Shown here one piece after another: positions 1-8,701 of a DNA stretch of 64,000 nucleotides. The translations under genes were made by a program, and so were the position numbers. The DNA lies in assembly GCF_036014215.1 (NCBI RefSeq), contig NZ_CP107921.1:4274001-4338000 (forward strand), read 5' to 3'. Source of the stretch: Streptomyces sp. NBC_00440 (GTDB lineage Bacteria; Actinomycetota; Actinomycetes; Streptomycetales; Streptomycetaceae). Numbering within the stretch: the stretch's first letter is position 1; each line of letters begins with the position of its first letter. Under the pieces are notes generated by a model. The model saw nothing but the letters and a program-made list of their open reading frames with translations, did not search any database and had not been told where the DNA came from.

Positions 1-611
1 AGGTGCGGCACGCACTGGAGCGCATCCACTCCGAGTCCCACCGGATGACCCGCCTCGTCGACGACCTGCTGCTCCTCGCCCGGCTGGACGCGGGCCGCCC
101 GCTGGAGCGCGAACAGGTCGATCTCACCCGGCTGGTACTCGACGCGACGGACGACGCACGGGCCGCGGGCCCCGGCCACCGCTGGCTGCTCGACCTGCCG
201 GAGGAGCCCGTCACGCTCACCGGCGACACCCACCGGCTCCAGCAGGCGTTCGGCAACCTCCTGGCCAACGCGCGCACGCACACCCCGCCGGGCACCGAGG
301 TGACCGTACGGCTCAGCACGGTGGAGGCGGGCATCGAGCTGAGCGTGCACGACACCGGCCCGGGCATTCCCGAAGAGCTCAGGCCCGAGGTGTTCGGCCG
401 CTTCGTCCGCGCCGACCACAGCCGCTCCCGCACGACGGGAAGCACGACCGGCAGCACCGGCCTCGGCCTGGCCATCGTCCATGCGGTGGTCACCGCACAC
501 GGCGGCACGGTCGACGTCAGCAGCAGCCCCGGTGACACCACGTTCCGGGTGGTCCTGCCCACCCGGCCCGACACCACCGGAGTCACGCAGACTGGTCCCG
601 CAGCGCATTGA
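1..611 (+). CDS. Sensor histidine kinase, C-terminal part (5' end outside window)
   Basis: The reading frame is open at the window edge and ends with TGA at 609-611, so only about 203 C-terminal residues are present. The first visible stretch (HRMTRLVDDLLLLARLDAG) is the second helix of a HisKA dimerisation domain; the phospho-accepting His lies upstream. A full HATPase_c domain follows: N box around LQQAFGNLLANARTH, G1 box DTGPGIP, F box FGRF and G2 box GLGLAIV. It is the transmitter part of a membrane two-component kinase; signal and partner regulator cannot be seen. The flavoprotein gene begins 13 bp downstream and is probably co-transcribed. Confidence 0.93.
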   Translation, partial: VRHALERIHSESHRMTRLVDDLLLLARLDAGRPLEREQVDLTRLVLDATDDARAAGPGHRWLLDLPEEPVTLTGDTHRLQQAFGNLLANARTHTPPGTEVTVRLSTVEAGIELSVHDTGPGIPEELRPEVFGRFVRADHSRSRTTGSTTGSTGLGLAIVHAVVTAHGGTVDVSSSPGDTTFRVVLPTRPDTTGVTQTGPAAH

Positions 612-624
612 CGAGGGGGACCAC

Positions 625-1209
625 ATGAGAGAACAGCCCGCACAGCCCGGCGGGACGCCCCCGCCCGACGGGACGCAACAGCCCGACCGGCCGAAGAGGC
701 CCTTCCTGTACGTGGTGGTCTGCGCGTCCGGCATCGCGGGCGGGGTGGGCCGACTGATCACGGCCGCGCAGGAGCGGGGTTGGGACGTCGGCGTCGTCGC
801 CACCCCGCAGGGGCTCGGCTTCATCGACGCGGACGCGGTGGTGGCACAGACCGGCTACCCGATCAGGTCCGCCTGGCGCGCTCCCGGCGACCCGCGCCCG
901 CTGCCGCCGGCGGACGCCGTCGCGGTGGCGCCCGCCACGTTCAACACGATCAACAAATGGGCGGCCGGTATCTCGGACACCCTGGCGCTCGGCATCCTCT
1001 GCGAGGCCTACGGCGCGGGCATCCCCACCGTCGTACTGCCCTGCCTGAACGCGGCCCAGGCCGCCCACCCCGCGTACCGCCGGAGCGTCGACGCACTGCG
1101 TGACATGGGCGTCCTGTTCAGTGCGTACGATCCGGGTCCGCCCGGGGCCACGAAAGCCACCTCCGGGTTCCGCTGGACCGAGGCCCTGGAGCTGCTCGGC
1201 GGTCCCTGA
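625..1209 (+). CDS. Flavoprotein (Dfp/CoaC-like fold)
   Basis: A 194-residue protein starting at ATG 625, four bases after a GAGGGGGA ribosome site. After a Pro/Gly-rich leader of about 25 residues it has the flavoprotein Rossmann-like fold. The stretch YVVVCASGIAGG is the FMN phosphate loop and APATFNTINKWAAGISD is the APATANT-type motif of the HFCD/flavoprotein family. Such proteins include CoaC-like decarboxylases and stand-alone flavoproteins of unknown substrate. The short length and lack of a CoaB half argue against it being Dfp itself. It directly follows the kinase gene and may share its transcript. Confidence 0.8.
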   Translation: MREQPAQPGGTPPPDGTQQPDRPKRPFLYVVVCASGIAGGVGRLITAAQERGWDVGVVATPQGLGFIDADAVVAQTGYPIRSAWRAPGDPRPLPPADAVAVAPATFNTINKWAAGISDTLALGILCEAYGAGIPTVVLPCLNAAQAAHPAYRRSVDALRDMGVLFSAYDPGPPGATKATSGFRWTEALELLGGP

Positions 1210-1244
1210 AGCGCTGCCGCCGGAGCGCGCCATGCGGTGGCGGG

Positions 1245-2513
1245 TCAGGTGCGGCCGTAACGGACGGTGTGGTCGGCGAACTCCAGGGCCATGTCCGCAG
1301 TGACGGTGGGCCGGGTGCGGCTGATGGTGCGGAGGTAGTCGTCGGTGGTGGGCCGGGCCCTCTCTCCGGTGTCGAGGGTGCGCTCGAAGACGGCCTGGGC
1401 GACCGTACGGGCGGCCTGCTTGATGTCGGCCGGAGTGAATCCGTCGCTGGCGTCGGCCAGCACGGACATGTCGGTCTCGCCCCCGGCCTTGGCGGTGTAC
1501 CCGGCCCACAGCGCCTTGCGGGCCTCATGGTCGGGCGGTCCGACGGGCAGGACGTAATCGAACCGCCCATGGCGCAGGAACGCCGGATCGAGAGCGGCGA
1601 CGGCGTTGGTGGCGCAGATGAGCAGCCTGCCCTCGCGCCGGCGGAAGCGCACGATCGCCTTGAGGAGTTCGTTGACGACGCCGATCGCTGCGGGGTCGGC
1701 GCGATTGCGCGCACTGGCGACCTCCTCCACCTCGTCGATGAAGACCAGCGCATGGTCGAGCCGGCCGATCTCGTCGAAGCGGCGGCCCAGCCCGTTCGCC
1801 AGCCCGTCCTCCAGCGCGAGCCGGGAGGGAAAGAGCTCCACGAACGGCCAGCCGAGCCGGCCCGCCACGGCCTTGGCGAAGGTGCTCTTTCCGGTGCCCG
1901 GCGGCCCGAACAGCACAACGGCCTGCGGGGGTTCGACGCCGTGCTGCTCGGCCACGTCGGGGTTGGCCAGCGGGAGCACCAGCCGGCGCTCGATGAGCCG
2001 TTTCTCGTCCACCATGCCCGTGAGCTGTTCCCACAGCCCGGTCGCGGGAGTCGTCGCGCCGAGCGAGGACAGGGCAGCGGAGCCCTGCGCCGTCGCCGAG
2101 CGCACCTTCTCGAAGTACGTCAGCCCGCGGTGCGGGCGGAACCCCGAGTTGCCGAGCGCCGTGGCACCGGTCTCCTCATCGGGCAGCACCGCTGCGATGA
2201 TCCTGGATCCGGCAGCCTGCAACCGCTGCTCCAGGGCGGTGAGCAGCGCGGTGCCGAGCCCCAGATTGCGCCAGCCCGGATGCAGTGCGATGCGCAGCAC
2301 CCACGCCCGGTCCCCGTCCACGCGGCCCACGGCGGCCCCCACGAGATGCCCGTCGGCCACCGCGACGACGCTGGGATTCTGCGCCTGCAGCGCGGCGACG
2401 GTCTCCGACAGACGGAAGACGGGCTGCTGATCGCTGGTCGTGCTGTCCCCGTCGAGGCGCACCACGGCTTCCAGATCGTCCGGAGTGAAGTCCCGTACGT
2501 GCCAGCCGCCCAT
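1245..2513 (-). CDS. GNAT acetyltransferase-AAA+ ATPase fusion
   Basis: 422 residues from ATG 2513, chosen because a GAGGG ribosome site sits 7 nt upstream; the frame stays open to 2624. Residues 1-135 form a GNAT domain (HPGWRNLGLGTALL acetyl-CoA loop at about 79-92). Residues 160-420 form an AAA+ module with Walker A GPPGTGKST (203-211), Walker B LVFIDEVEEV, sensor-1 CATN and the arginine-finger region DPAFLRHGRFD. Probably it couples ATP-driven remodelling to acetylation, but the target is unknown. It converges with the flavoprotein gene (36 bp gap) and lies about 120 bp downstream of the FemX-like gene on the same strand. Confidence 0.85.
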   Translation of the reverse strand: MGGWHVRDFTPDDLEAVVRLDGDSTTSDQQPVFRLSETVAALQAQNPSVVAVADGHLVGAAVGRVDGDRAWVLRIALHPGWRNLGLGTALLTALEQRLQAAGSRIIAAVLPDEETGATALGNSGFRPHRGLTYFEKVRSATAQGSAALSSLGATTPATGLWEQLTGMVDEKRLIERRLVLPLANPDVAEQHGVEPPQAVVLFGPPGTGKSTFAKAVAGRLGWPFVELFPSRLALEDGLANGLGRRFDEIGRLDHALVFIDEVEEVASARNRADPAAIGVVNELLKAIVRFRRREGRLLICATNAVAALDPAFLRHGRFDYVLPVGPPDHEARKALWAGYTAKAGGETDMSVLADASDGFTPADIKQAARTVAQAVFERTLDTGERARPTTDDYLRTISRTRPTVTADMALEFADHTVRYGRT

Positions 2514-2630
2514 GATCAAGCCCTCGGAGGTCGCGTTTGCTTTCCCGCGTGCTTCCATCATCGTCCGCGCGCCGCCCGATCGCCCGTTCTGGGCGGTTCC
2601 GGGCTGTTCCGGAACCGGGCGCACCCGGCC

Positions 2631-3800
2631 TCAGCGCCGGGACATGTACAGGTCGAGGGCCTTGTGCAGGAAGCGGTTGAGGGGGAAGTCCCACTCGCCC
2701 AGGTACTCGGCAGCGTGACCGCCGGTGCCGACCTTGAAGCGGAGCAGGCCGAGCAGGTGGTTGCTCTCCTCCAGGGTGTCGGTGATGCCCCGCAGGTCGT
2801 AGACGCCGGCACCGAGTGCGTGTGCGTCGGACATCATGCGCCACTGGATGGCGTTGTTCGGCTGGACTTCGCGCTTTCTGCCGGTGGACGCGCCGTAGGA
2901 GTACCAGACGTGCTCGCCGACCGTCAGCATCGTGGCGGCCGCGAGGACTTCACCCTCGTGGTGGGCCAGGTAGAGCCGCATCCGGTCGGGGTCCTCGGCG
3001 GTCAGTACGGTCCACATCCGCTGGAAGTACGCGAGCGGACGGGGGATGAACCGGTCCCGGGCGGCCGTCTCGACGTAGAGGTCGTAGAAGGCGGACAGGT
3101 CTGCGTACTCACCCCGTACGACCGTGACTCCGGCCTTCTCGGCCTTCTTGATGTTGCGCCGCCACTGCTGGTTGAGGCCCTTGTGCACCTCGTCCAGCGA
3201 GCGCCCCGCGAAAGGCACCTGGAACACGTAGCGCGGCTGGCCCGCCGCGAAACCGTCCTCGCCGCCCGGCTCGGTCTGCTGCCACCCCATCCCGCGCAGC
3301 CGGTCGGCGACGTCGAGGGCCCGGGGATCGTGCCAGGTCGGGGCGGCGTCCCGCAGCCGCCCGGCCGCCGGATCGGCGATGGCGGCCTTGACCGCATCGG
3401 TGTCCCAGAGCCGGGCGACCACGGGCGGCCCCATCTTCACCGAGAACGCCCCCTGCCGCTTCAGATGCGACAGCATCGGCTTCAGCCACCGCTCCAGATC
3501 GGCCGCGTGCCAGTCGATGACCGGGCCCTCGGGCAGATAGGCGAGGTAGCGCCTGAGTCTGGGCAGCGGTCTGAACAGCACCAGCCCCACTCCGACGAGC
3601 CGGCTGTCCGCCCGCTCGTCCGTCCCGTCGTCCGCCCGCTCGTCCGTCCAGCCGTCCGTCTCGAACCAACCCAGGCTCTCCGCCCGCCAGTCCGGCTTCA
3701 CGTCCCCCCACGACGGCACCTGCATATGGCTCGCAGAAGGCCGGGCCCTGATGAAAGCCAGGTGTTCTTCGCGGGTGATGCTCTTCAGCCGAAGGCTCAT
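2631..3800 (-). CDS. FemABX-type peptidyltransferase (FemX-like)
   Basis: 389 residues from ATG 3800 with an AGAGGAG ribosome site 8 nt upstream. The double-GNAT FemABX fold is recognisable from the N-terminal HMQVPSWGDVK segment, the NQQWRRNIKKAEKAGV coiled-coil helical arm and the C-terminal YDLRGITDTLEESNHLLGLLRFK segment that closes the tRNA/acceptor site. Family members transfer an amino acid from aminoacyl-tRNA to lipid II; in Streptomyces FemX adds the first glycine of the interpeptide bridge. A small acidic repeat, TDERADDGTDERAD, sits near residues 50-64 and is mirrored by a DNA repeat near 3600-3655. Cytoplasmic, acting at the membrane precursor. Confidence 0.88.
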   Translation of the reverse strand: MSLRLKSITREEHLAFIRARPSASHMQVPSWGDVKPDWRAESLGWFETDGWTDERADDGTDERADSRLVGVGLVLFRPLPRLRRYLAYLPEGPVIDWHAADLERWLKPMLSHLKRQGAFSVKMGPPVVARLWDTDAVKAAIADPAAGRLRDAAPTWHDPRALDVADRLRGMGWQQTEPGGEDGFAAGQPRYVFQVPFAGRSLDEVHKGLNQQWRRNIKKAEKAGVTVVRGEYADLSAFYDLYVETAARDRFIPRPLAYFQRMWTVLTAEDPDRMRLYLAHHEGEVLAAATMLTVGEHVWYSYGASTGRKREVQPNNAIQWRMMSDAHALGAGVYDLRGITDTLEESNHLLGLLRFKVGTGGHAAEYLGEWDFPLNRFLHKALDLYMSRR

Positions 3801-3891
3801 GCGCAACGCTCCTCTGCCCGGGACGCCTCTCCCGAGGCGTACGGCCCGTCTGTCTCTCCGTACGCACCATGTCAAGGCCACGGACCCTGTG

Positions 3892-5283
3892 TCAGCGGGC
3901 GCCACGCCGCAGGGCCGGGCCCGGATCAGCGTCCGGCCCCCGTACCCGTTCCCCCGTACCGCCCTCCCGTGCGGCGAAGCGCCGGAAGAGCGGGTGGAGC
4001 AGTACGGCGGTGAGTGTGCCCGCCACCACGCCGCTGCCCAGGATCGTCCGGGCCCAGCCGGGGAAGCCCTGGTAGATGTCCGGTGCGACCACCGGCAGCA
4101 GGCCAGCGGTGAGGGACAGGGCGATCACCGTGGAGTCGGCCGTCGCGCCGGGGGCCGTGCGTCCCAGCATGGCGATGCCCATCGCCGCGATGATCCCGTA
4201 GATCACCAGCGATGATCCCCCGACGACCGGCGCCGGTATCCCGGCCGGCAGCCGCGACAGAGGCGCGAACAGGCCGACCACGACGAGCAGGGCACCCGCC
4301 CCCGCCGTGACGAAGCGGCTGCGGACTCCGGTCAGCCGGACGATTCCGATGTTCTCCGAGCTGGTCACCAGCAGCGACGTACCGAACAGCCCGCCGAGGA
4401 GCGAGACCAGCGCATCGGTCGATGCGACGCGCGGTACATCGCGTCCTGGGTCGGAGACCCGGCCCACCGTCTCGCTGTTCAGGACGGTCTGGCCGGTGAT
4501 CTCCGCGAGGGTCGTGAGGCTGAAGACGAGCAGCGGCAGCGCGGCCACCACGTCGAAGTGCGGTGCTCCGTACGGAAGGAGGCGCGGGAGGGACAGACCG
4601 CCGCCGCCTCCGCCGGGGGGTGCGAAGTGGCCCAGGCCGGTCGTGACGGCGATGACGGTGCCGGCCCCCATCCCGAGCAGCACCGCGGTCTGCCGCCAGA
4701 CCCCGCGGAGCAGCAGCAGGAGCAGCAGTGTGCAGCCGATCGTCGCGGCGGCCAGTACGACCGCCGACGGTGCGGCGTACCCGGCGGTCCCGGGCAGGCC
4801 GGTGATCAGCTGGGCGCCGACCCTGATCATGCCGATGCCGATCAGTAGCACGGTGACGCCCATGACCAGCGGCGGGAAGAGGCGCACGATCCTGGCGTAG
4901 AACGGCAGCACGGCACCCAGCAGCGCAGCCGCGAGGAGGACCGCCCCGGTCGCGGTGGCCGGGCCGTGGTCCTTGGCGGTCTGGAGGAACAGCGCCGTCG
5001 CCGCCCCGCCGGGCAGCATCACGAACGGCAGCCGCGCCCCGGCCTTCCACACCCCGAGCGACTGCAGAAGGGTCCCCGCGCCGCACAGCACGAGAGTGGC
5101 GCTGAGCAGGGACGCGGTGCGCCCGGGGCCGAGGCCGAGGGCCTGGCCGGTCAGGAACACCGTCGACACGGGCGAGGCCACCATGGCCAGGACGTGCTGC
5201 GCGGACAGCGGGGCCAGCCGGCGCAGCGGCAGCCGTTCGTCGACGGCGTCGAGGCGGCCGGGCGGGAGACCGGCGGTCGTCAC
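3892..5283 (-). CDS. Nucleobase:cation symporter-2 (uracil-xanthine permease family)
   Basis: 463 residues from GTG 5283, whose GTGA overlaps the stop of the upstream arylsulfotransferase-like gene by 4 bp, so translation is probably coupled. It is strongly hydrophobic with about 12-14 predicted membrane spans. The NCS2 signature region is present: QTVLNSETVG in one span followed by SSENIGIVRLTGVRSR. Family members import uracil, xanthine, urate or other purine/pyrimidine-like solutes with H+ or Na+. The unusual pairing with an arylsulfotransferase-like gene suggests a less standard substrate, which is inference only. Confidence 0.87.
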   Translation of the reverse strand: MTTAGLPPGRLDAVDERLPLRRLAPLSAQHVLAMVASPVSTVFLTGQALGLGPGRTASLLSATLVLCGAGTLLQSLGVWKAGARLPFVMLPGGAATALFLQTAKDHGPATATGAVLLAAALLGAVLPFYARIVRLFPPLVMGVTVLLIGIGMIRVGAQLITGLPGTAGYAAPSAVVLAAATIGCTLLLLLLLRGVWRQTAVLLGMGAGTVIAVTTGLGHFAPPGGGGGGLSLPRLLPYGAPHFDVVAALPLLVFSLTTLAEITGQTVLNSETVGRVSDPGRDVPRVASTDALVSLLGGLFGTSLLVTSSENIGIVRLTGVRSRFVTAGAGALLVVVGLFAPLSRLPAGIPAPVVGGSSLVIYGIIAAMGIAMLGRTAPGATADSTVIALSLTAGLLPVVAPDIYQGFPGWARTILGSGVVAGTLTAVLLHPLFRRFAAREGGTGERVRGPDADPGPALRRGAR

Positions 5284-6431
5284 GGGGTGGCCCCCGCGTC
5301 CAGCCAGGGCAGCTCGTCGGCGGAGTAACGGTACGCGCGGAAGACGGCGTTGGGCTCGGACGGGAACAGGCCGCGCACCTCGGACTCCCGGTATCCGCCG
5401 AAGTACGGGACGACGTACTCCCAGCACAGGTATCCGTCGGGCGTCACCTCGAAGAGCCGGCCCGAAGGGGAGTCCGTGACCAGGGTGTTGCCGCCCGCGA
5501 GGCGCTGCGCACTGCCCATGAACGGCGCGAAGAACGACTCCCGGGCCGGGTCGTGGTACTCCCACACGATCTTTCCCGACGACCGCTCGATCTCGATGAC
5601 ACGGGAGTACGGCACGTCCGATCCGGGCCGGAAGACTCCGTTGTCGAACACCAGCAGACCGCCGCCGGCCAGCTCGGTGGGCGCGTGCTGCTGCGAGACG
5701 GTGCCGGGGGCGGTCCGCCACAGGATCTCGCCGGTCTCGCGGCTGATGACGACGACGGCCGAGACGCTGCGCAGACTGGCCAGGATGGTGCCGTCGGCGA
5801 GCGGGGCGACGCTGTTGATCAGGGGCCAGTGCTCGCGCGCGTAGTCGGGGTGCAGCGGGTACTCCTCGCGGTCGAGGTGCTCGGAGGCCCGCCACGACCA
5901 GCGTACGGAGCCGTCCGCGCCGACTTCCCGGATCGTGTCCGCCCAGACCGTGCCGTCGGCCGCCTCCGAACCGGGCACTCCGCCCCGTACGGCGTCCGCG
6001 TCCGCGCCCCGCAGGGGTTCGAGCGCGGTGTAGAGGATGCGGCCGTCGCCGATGTGGTGGGCGTCGTGGTGCTGGAGCGGGTCCCGGTACTCGCGCAGCA
6101 CGGTGCCGTCCGGGGCGGCTTCGAGCATCACGCCGCCCCGGTACTTGTGCCACATGGGGAAGAGCGCCGGCTCGCCGGGGAGCACGCCGTTGTAGGCGAG
6201 GTTCCCGTTGGCCAGGACGCGCGCGTGCCGGCCGGGCCGGTAGGGCAGCTTCCACTCGTGGACGACCGTGCCGTGCAGGTCGATCAGGTACACCTCGCCG
6301 GTGCCGGTGAGCGGGGCGAAGAGGGTGTAGCCGCCCGCGGAGGCGTCGGGGTCGAGAGCGATCAGGCCGGTGCCGCGGCGGCGGCGGGTGTTCTGGTCGA
6401 CCGGTGACGTACGCGTACGAGCCGTTGACAT
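5280..6431 (-). CDS. Arylsulfotransferase (ASST)-like beta-propeller protein
   Basis: 383 residues from ATG 6431, preceded by a GGAGGGG ribosome site; the frame is open to 6467 but that start lacks a better site. It contains repeated propeller-blade motifs such as YLIDLHGTVVHEWKLP, LANGNLAYNG, VLREYRDP, DGRILYTALEP and GKIVWEYHDP, typical of the arylsulfotransferase/ArylST family. Bacterial ASSTs move sulfuryl groups between phenols through an active-site His; the HHDAHHIGDGRILY segment is a candidate. No signal peptide is seen, so it is apparently cytoplasmic, unlike periplasmic ASST. It is first gene of a two-gene operon with the NCS2 permease. Confidence 0.75.
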   Translation of the reverse strand: MSTARTRTSPVDQNTRRRRGTGLIALDPDASAGGYTLFAPLTGTGEVYLIDLHGTVVHEWKLPYRPGRHARVLANGNLAYNGVLPGEPALFPMWHKYRGGVMLEAAPDGTVLREYRDPLQHHDAHHIGDGRILYTALEPLRGADADAVRGGVPGSEAADGTVWADTIREVGADGSVRWSWRASEHLDREEYPLHPDYAREHWPLINSVAPLADGTILASLRSVSAVVVISRETGEILWRTAPGTVSQQHAPTELAGGGLLVFDNGVFRPGSDVPYSRVIEIERSSGKIVWEYHDPARESFFAPFMGSAQRLAGGNTLVTDSPSGRLFEVTPDGYLCWEYVVPYFGGYRESEVRGLFPSEPNAVFRAYRYSADELPWLDAGATP

Positions 6432-6582
6432 AGGACCCCTCCATGAAACTTTCTTTGATGTGGTCAATCTCCTTAGAAGCTAGAGCCGGAGTGTTGCGGC
6501 GCTGTGAAGGGCGTACGAAGTCATCGGCAGGCTGCGAGATGATGAGAAGCGGCACAGCGGACCGGAGACGAGGGAGCACGAC
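6432..6582. promoter_or_regulatory. Divergent promoter region (XRE-cupin / ASST-permease)
   Basis: This 151-bp gap separates the divergent starts at 6431 and 6583. It holds an A/T-rich segment (6440-6480) unusual for this DNA, consistent with promoters and an operator for the XRE-cupin protein. No clear palindrome was identified by eye. Confidence 0.45.
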
Positions 6583-7158
6583 GTGACAGCCGAATCGCCC
6601 GCCCTCCGGATCGGACCGGGCATCCGCAGGCGGCGCAGGGCTCTGGACCTCACGCTCGCCGAGGTCGCCGCTCTCAGCGGTCTGTCGTCGCCTTTCCTCA
6701 GCCAGATCGAGAACAACCGGGCCCGCCCCAGCATGCGTTCGCTGCAACTCATCGCGGACGCGCTGGAGACGACTGCCGTACAGCTCCTGTCGGCCGCCGA
6801 CTCCCCGCGCCGGGTGGACGTCGTACGGGCCGACGCAGACCCCGGCCTCGACGCGACGGCGCGCGTCCGCCCGCTGGTGCGCGGCCACCAGCAGATGCAC
6901 GCACTGGAGTTCACCGGTGACCACGACGAGAGCCGCGAATTCGAGCACCGCAACGACGAGTTGATGTACGTCGCCGACGGCACGGCCGAAGTCGAGGCCG
7001 AAGGCCGTACGTACCAACTGGGCCGGGGCGACACGCTCTTCCTCACCGGCGGAGTGCGGCACCGCTGGCGGGCACGGGAGGAGGGCACGCGGGTGCTGCT
7101 CGTGGCCGTGGCCGACCACGTCGGGACCGGGCCTACGCCTCCCGGCCCACGGACGTGA
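6583..7158 (+). CDS. XRE-family regulator with C-terminal cupin domain
   Basis: 191 residues from GTG 6583 (GAGGGAGC ribosome site). Residues 10-65 form a Cro/CI helix-turn-helix (LTLAEVAALSGLSSPFLSQIE). Residues 100-180 form a small cupin barrel (EFEHRNDELMYVADGTAEV, then GDTLFLTGGVRHRWR). Such XRE-cupin proteins usually repress or activate a neighbouring catabolic operon in response to a small molecule held in the cupin. It is transcribed divergently from the arylsulfotransferase-permease operon across a 151-bp region, so it is the likely regulator of that pair. Its 3' end overlaps the convergent aldo/keto reductase gene by 26 bp. Confidence 0.88.
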   Translation: MTAESPALRIGPGIRRRRRALDLTLAEVAALSGLSSPFLSQIENNRARPSMRSLQLIADALETTAVQLLSAADSPRRVDVVRADADPGLDATARVRPLVRGHQQMHALEFTGDHDESREFEHRNDELMYVADGTAEVEAEGRTYQLGRGDTLFLTGGVRHRWRAREEGTRVLLVAVADHVGTGPTPPGPRT

Positions 7159-8194
7159 TGGACATGTCCGCGTAGCGGTCGCCCGCCACCTGGCCGGCGA
7201 TCGGCTCAAGGCGCGCCAACTCGTCGTCCGTCAGCGTGATCCGGGTGGCCGCGGCGTTCTCCAGGAGGCGGCTGCGCTTGCGGGTCCCGGGGATCGGCAC
7301 GACGGTCAGGCCGTGCGCCCGGGCCCGCTGCTGCACCCAGGCCAGCGCGATCTGCGCCGTGGTGGCGCCGCGGGCGGCCGCGATCTCGTGCAGCGGTGCC
7401 AGGAGAGCGGCGTTCGCCTTGGCGTTGTCGCCCGTGAAACGCGGCAGCAGCTGCCGGAAGTCGCTGCCGGAGAGGTCCTTGTCCGAACCGGTGATGGCAC
7501 CGGTCAGCAGCCCCCTGCCGAGCGGCGAGTACGGCACGAAGGCCACCCCCAGCTCGGCGGCCGCGCCCACCGCGCTGCGCTCGACGTCCCGGCTGAAGAC
7601 CGACCACTCCGACTGGAGGGCGGCGATCGGGTGCACGGCGTGCGCCTCGCGCAGCTCGGCGCCGGTGACCTCGCTCAGGCCGAGGTGCCTGACCTTGCCC
7701 TCCTGTACCAGTTCGGCCATGGCGCCGACGGAATCGGCGAACGGGACGGCGGGGTCGCGGCGGTGCATGTAGTAGAGGTCGATGACATCGACGTCCAGGC
7801 GGCGCAGGCTCGCCTCGACGGCCTTCCTGATGTACACCGGATCGTTCCGGATGGCCCGGTAGGCCGGGTCGTCGGCGCGGTACTCGAAGGCGAACTTGGT
7901 GGCCAGGGTGATCTCGTCACGGTGCGCGGCGACGAACGGCGCGAGGAACTCCTCGTTGGTGCCGGTGCCGTACATGTCGGCGGTGTCGATGAGGGTGACG
8001 CCCGCCTCGACGGTGGCCTCCAGGGCGTCGCGGGCCGCCGCGGCGTCCGTCTCCCCGTAGACGGCGCTGATGCCCATGGCGCCGAAACCCTGGACGCCGA
8101 CGAGGGGGCCGCCGGTGCCCAGCTCGACCTTGCGTATCTCGCGGACCGGTTCGGTGGCGGTGGCGGTGGTGTTTGTCCCGATGGCGTTGCTCAT
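7133..8194 (-). CDS. Aldo/keto reductase
   Basis: 353 residues from ATG 8194. The (alpha/beta)8 aldo/keto reductase family is identified by the catalytic tetrad segments: Asp and Tyr in LIDTADMYG, Lys in ATKFAF and His in YYMHRRDP. NADPH-binding motifs follow near the C-terminus (PIPGTRKRSRLLENAAA). Family enzymes reduce aldehydes or ketones with NADPH in the cytoplasm. The gene lies 8 bp downstream of a MerR-type regulator and is almost certainly its target and operon partner. An N-terminal extension of about 20 Thr/Ala-rich residues suggests the true start could be slightly internal. Confidence 0.92.
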   Translation of the reverse strand: MSNAIGTNTTATATEPVREIRKVELGTGGPLVGVQGFGAMGISAVYGETDAAAARDALEATVEAGVTLIDTADMYGTGTNEEFLAPFVAAHRDEITLATKFAFEYRADDPAYRAIRNDPVYIRKAVEASLRRLDVDVIDLYYMHRRDPAVPFADSVGAMAELVQEGKVRHLGLSEVTGAELREAHAVHPIAALQSEWSVFSRDVERSAVGAAAELGVAFVPYSPLGRGLLTGAITGSDKDLSGSDFRQLLPRFTGDNAKANAALLAPLHEIAAARGATTAQIALAWVQQRARAHGLTVVPIPGTRKRSRLLENAAATRITLTDDELARLEPIAGQVAGDRYADMSITSVGREA

Positions 8195-8202
8195 GATGAT
8201 GC

Positions 8203-8667
8203 TCAGGCCCTTTCCGACGCCGTGCCGGCGCCCGCATAAAATCGGATCTTGGAGTCCAGTACGGCGAGGGCGCCTTGCAAGTCCGCGATGCGCGCGACGA
8301 CTTCCTGCCGGGTCTGCTCCAGAATCCGCTGCCGTTCCTGGTAGGTGACCTCGCCCCGGAGGACCAGCTCCGCGAAGCGGACCATGTCGGCGACCGGCAT
8401 GCCGGTCAGCCGCAGTTTGCTCACGAAGGCGAGCCAGTCCAGGTCCCTGTTGTCGAAGCGGCGCTGGCCGGTGTGCGACCGCTCCACGCGCGGCATCAGA
8501 CCGATCTGCTCGTACCAGCGCAGGGTGGGCGCGCTGAGCCCGGTGTACGCGACGACTTCGCTGATCGTGTAGCGGTCCTGGCCGTCGGGGAGCGGGTGGG
8601 CCGGTCCGACGGACAGGCAGTGGTCCACGGGTGGGGCCTTCACGGGGGTGCTCTCGGTCACCGTCAT
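8203..8667 (-). CDS. MerR-family transcriptional regulator
   Basis: 154 residues if translation begins at ATG 8667; the frame runs up to 8778. The winged HTH DRYTISEVVAYTGLSAPTLRWYEQIGLMPRVERSHTGQRRF is the MerR N-terminal domain in order, followed by a coiled dimerisation helix to the C-terminus. No cysteine cluster is present, so it is not a metal or SoxR-type sensor; sensing of electrophiles or carbonyl compounds is possible given its target. There is no good ribosome site at 8667, so the mRNA may be leaderless. It is upstream of and co-oriented with the aldo/keto reductase (8 bp gap). Confidence 0.87.
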   Translation of the reverse strand: MTVTESTPVKAPPVDHCLSVGPAHPLPDGQDRYTISEVVAYTGLSAPTLRWYEQIGLMPRVERSHTGQRRFDNRDLDWLAFVSKLRLTGMPVADMVRFAELVLRGEVTYQERQRILEQTRQEVVARIADLQGALAVLDSKIRFYAGAGTASERA

Positions 8668-8685
8668 GACGGCCACGCTAGAACG

Positions 8686-8701
8686 TTCCAGTGCACTTGA
8701 A
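8686..8701. promoter_or_regulatory. Candidate MerR operator (imperfect palindrome)
   Basis: A 16-bp near-perfect palindrome, TTCCAGTGCACTTGAA on the plus strand, centred on GTGCAC with one mismatched pair. It lies 19 bp upstream of the MerR start codon, where MerR-type proteins bind between the -35 and -10 elements. Autoregulation of the MerR-reductase operon is inferred. Confidence 0.5.

Noticed and set aside
1269..4013. 914-residue plus-strand frame
   Set aside because: It is antisense to the GNAT-AAA and FemX genes, with low-complexity Arg/Gly/Val composition and no domain; typical high-GC antisense open frame.
3892..7209. 1,105-residue minus-strand frame spanning the permease, arylsulfotransferase-like and XRE-cupin genes
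   Set aside because: Only its C-terminal 463 residues (the NCS2 permease from GTG 5283) carry domain signals; the rest is an out-of-phase shadow of genes on both strands.
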